A stretch of 64,000 nucleotides of DNA, from assembly GCA_963764695.1 (NCBI GenBank), contig CAVXTW010000020.1:1116001-1180000 (forward strand), in the 5' to 3' direction. Shown piece by piece: positions 62,972 to 64,000 of this stretch. This DNA comes from DATFRY01 sp963764695 (lineage in GTDB: Bacteria; Myxococcota_A; Polyangia; Haliangiales; Haliangiaceae). The position numbers were made by a program, and so were the translations under genes. The notes beneath the pieces are model-generated. The model saw nothing but the letters and a program-made list of their open reading frames with translations. It made no database searches and had not been told where the DNA came from. Within the stretch, counting starts at the first letter, position 1, and every line of letters starts with the position of its first letter.

Positions 62972-64000
62972 GTTCGCGCCTCCTCCGGCCCGTCGGGGCA
63001 CAGCGCAGGTTCGACCGCCTTGAACGGACCAGCCGGCGCCGCGGTCTCCGCGGCCTGCAGCCCGGCCGCGCGCAGCAGCGAATCCGGGGGAATGGAGCCG
63101 ATGAAGGCCAGCACCGCGTCGCAGGGCAGAGACATCGGTCCGCCCGGTGCCGACAGGACCGCGCGGCCCGGCTCCAGGGCGCGCACCTCGCTGCGCCACG
63201 CGATGCGGAGCGCGCCGGCAGCCTCGCGGCGGCGCAGCTCGGCGATGTTGCGCGCCTTGCCGCGGCTGAAGTCGGCGCCGCGGTAGGACACGGTGACCTC
63301 GGTGCCTGGCTGGCGCGACAGCGCCAGGGCCGCCTCCATGGCCACGTCGCCCAGGCCGACAACGAGCACGCGCTGGCCGGCGAAGCTGCGCGCGTCGGCC
63401 AGGCTGTAGTGCACCCGATCGCTCCATGCCGGCGGCACTTCGATCGGCAAGGGCCGCGGCGTGCCGCGCCGGCCCACGGCCAGGAGCACGCTGGCGGCGC
63501 GATGCGTGGTGCGCTGCTCATCGCTCGTGACCGCGGCGATGACGAACGAGCCGGCCGCGCGCTCGATCGACGTCACGCGCACTCCCTCGCGGATGGCGGG
63601 GCGCTCGCGCCGCACGGTCTGCAGCCAGCGCGCCAGCAGCTCCTCCTTGCTGGTCTCGGCCAGCCACAGCCGTCCCAGGGTGGGCAGGTCAGGATCGAGG
63701 ACCAGCTTGCCGCGCGGAAAGCTGCGGATGCTACCGGCCACGCTGTTCTGCTCGAGCACGAGGTAGCGCAGGCCGAGCGCGTGGGCCTCGAGCGCGGCGC
63801 TCAGCCCGGCCGGGCCGGCGCCGACGACGAGCAGGTCCAGCAGCTCACCGTCGAGGCGCGTGCGCGCGCGGCGACGGGCGGCGATGGTCCGCACCGCGTG
63901 GGCGCCCTGGTTGATCGCGTTGCGGATGAGCGCCAGGCCGGTGGTGTCGCCGGCCAGGAACAGGCCGGGCACCTCGCGCGACTCGAGCGAGTCGCCCAGC
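62968..64000 (-). CDS. twin FAD/NAD(P)-oxidoreductase, N-terminus outside the window
   Basis: The visible 344 residues begin at the C-terminal end of a first flavoprotein module ('VPGLFLAGDTTGLALIRNAI', 'NQGAHAVRTI') and then a complete second module: 'LLVVGAGPAGLSAALEAHAL', a 'VLVVGLGDVAMEAALAL' NAD(P) site and a terminal stretch 'LAFIGSIPPDSLLRAAGLQA'. This suggests a tandem of two thioredoxin-reductase-like flavin domains in one polypeptide. Similar twin-FAD proteins in myxobacteria often carry a cyclic-nucleotide-binding domain at the N-terminus; that part is beyond the window. The stop overlaps the VWA gene start. Confidence 0.8.
   Translation of the reverse strand, partial: LGDSLESREVPGLFLAGDTTGLALIRNAINQGAHAVRTIAARRRARTRLDGELLDLLVVGAGPAGLSAALEAHALGLRYLVLEQNSVAGSIRSFPRGKLVLDPDLPTLGRLWLAETSKEELLARWLQTVRRERPAIREGVRVTSIERAAGSFVIAAVTSDEQRTTHRAASVLLAVGRRGTPRPLPIEVPPAWSDRVHYSLADARSFAGQRVLVVGLGDVAMEAALALSRQPGTEVTVSYRGADFSRGKARNIAELRRREAAGALRIAWRSEVRALEPGRAVLSAPGGPMSLPCDAVLAFIGSIPPDSLLRAAGLQAAETAAPAGPFKAVEPALCPDGPEEART

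Overview
The window looks like a chromosomal segment of a high-GC myxobacterium (Myxococcota, Polyangia/Haliangium-like). This is inferred from style, not from a marker gene. The signs are GC near 70 %, many small Cys-rich or Asp/Ala-rich lipoproteins, lamin-tail-domain exoproteins, a MYXO-CTERM-like segment in a matrixin protease, sigma54 activators (one with an FHA domain), a BlaI/M56 pair and multi-sensor histidine kinases. Genes are very tightly packed: many convergent neighbours are only 2-15 bp apart, and ATGA/GTGA overlaps mark coupled pairs. No rRNA, tRNA, IS element, phage or CRISPR array was seen.

Layout. 1-3.6 kb: a truncated hypothetical gene, a VOC-domain lipoprotein, and an MFS transporter divergent from a SoxR-type regulator with a clear sox box between them; the soxR frame is interrupted. 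3.6-6.8 kb: a BlaI repressor and an M56 antirepressor peptidase with seven tandem 'SDYER' repeats. 6.8-14.3 kb: a tripartite MacAB-type efflux operon (adaptor, ATPase, permease) with a sigma54 promoter, divergent from a sigma54 response regulator and its kinase. 14.3-23.4 kb: a Rieske oxygenase, small and RTX-like lipoproteins (two tandem paralogues), a matrixin fusion, a PLP enzyme and an FHA-sigma54 activator. 23.6-34.2 kb: a FliA-like sigma factor coupled to a pirin, a DUF885 hydrolase, a quinone reductase, a CDF metal exporter, an M28 peptidase with lamin-tail domain, an S33 peptidase, a thioesterase and an alpha/beta hydrolase lipoprotein. 34.2-39.8 kb: a SNF2 helicase coupled to a SWIM-domain protein, and a beta-lactamase-fold hydrolase. 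40-45 kb: a decayed FAD protein, a methyltransferase, then a reductase/CFA-synthase pair that looks like a lipid-methylation operon. 45-53.9 kb: a hybrid histidine kinase (frameshifted), an isolated shortened Cas8c/Csd1, an extensin-like peptidase, an ABC-F protein (frameshifted), and a TetR/hydrolase operon. 53.9-64 kb: a lamin-tail/endonuclease lipoprotein, a Tat-exported amidohydrolase, an RRM protein, small proteins, a MarR-GNAT fusion divergent to nothing but carrying its own operator, an amidase, and a VWA protein coupled to a twin-FAD oxidoreductase that runs off the end.

Four reading frames are interrupted (soxR, an FAD protein, the hybrid kinase, the ABC-F gene). Three of them are simple one-base shifts, so sequencing or assembly error must be weighed against real decay. 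The observations I rate highest are the orphan shortened Cas8c, the M56 repeat array, the reductase/CFA-synthase pair, and the sigma54 promoter and sox box that can be read directly from the DNA.
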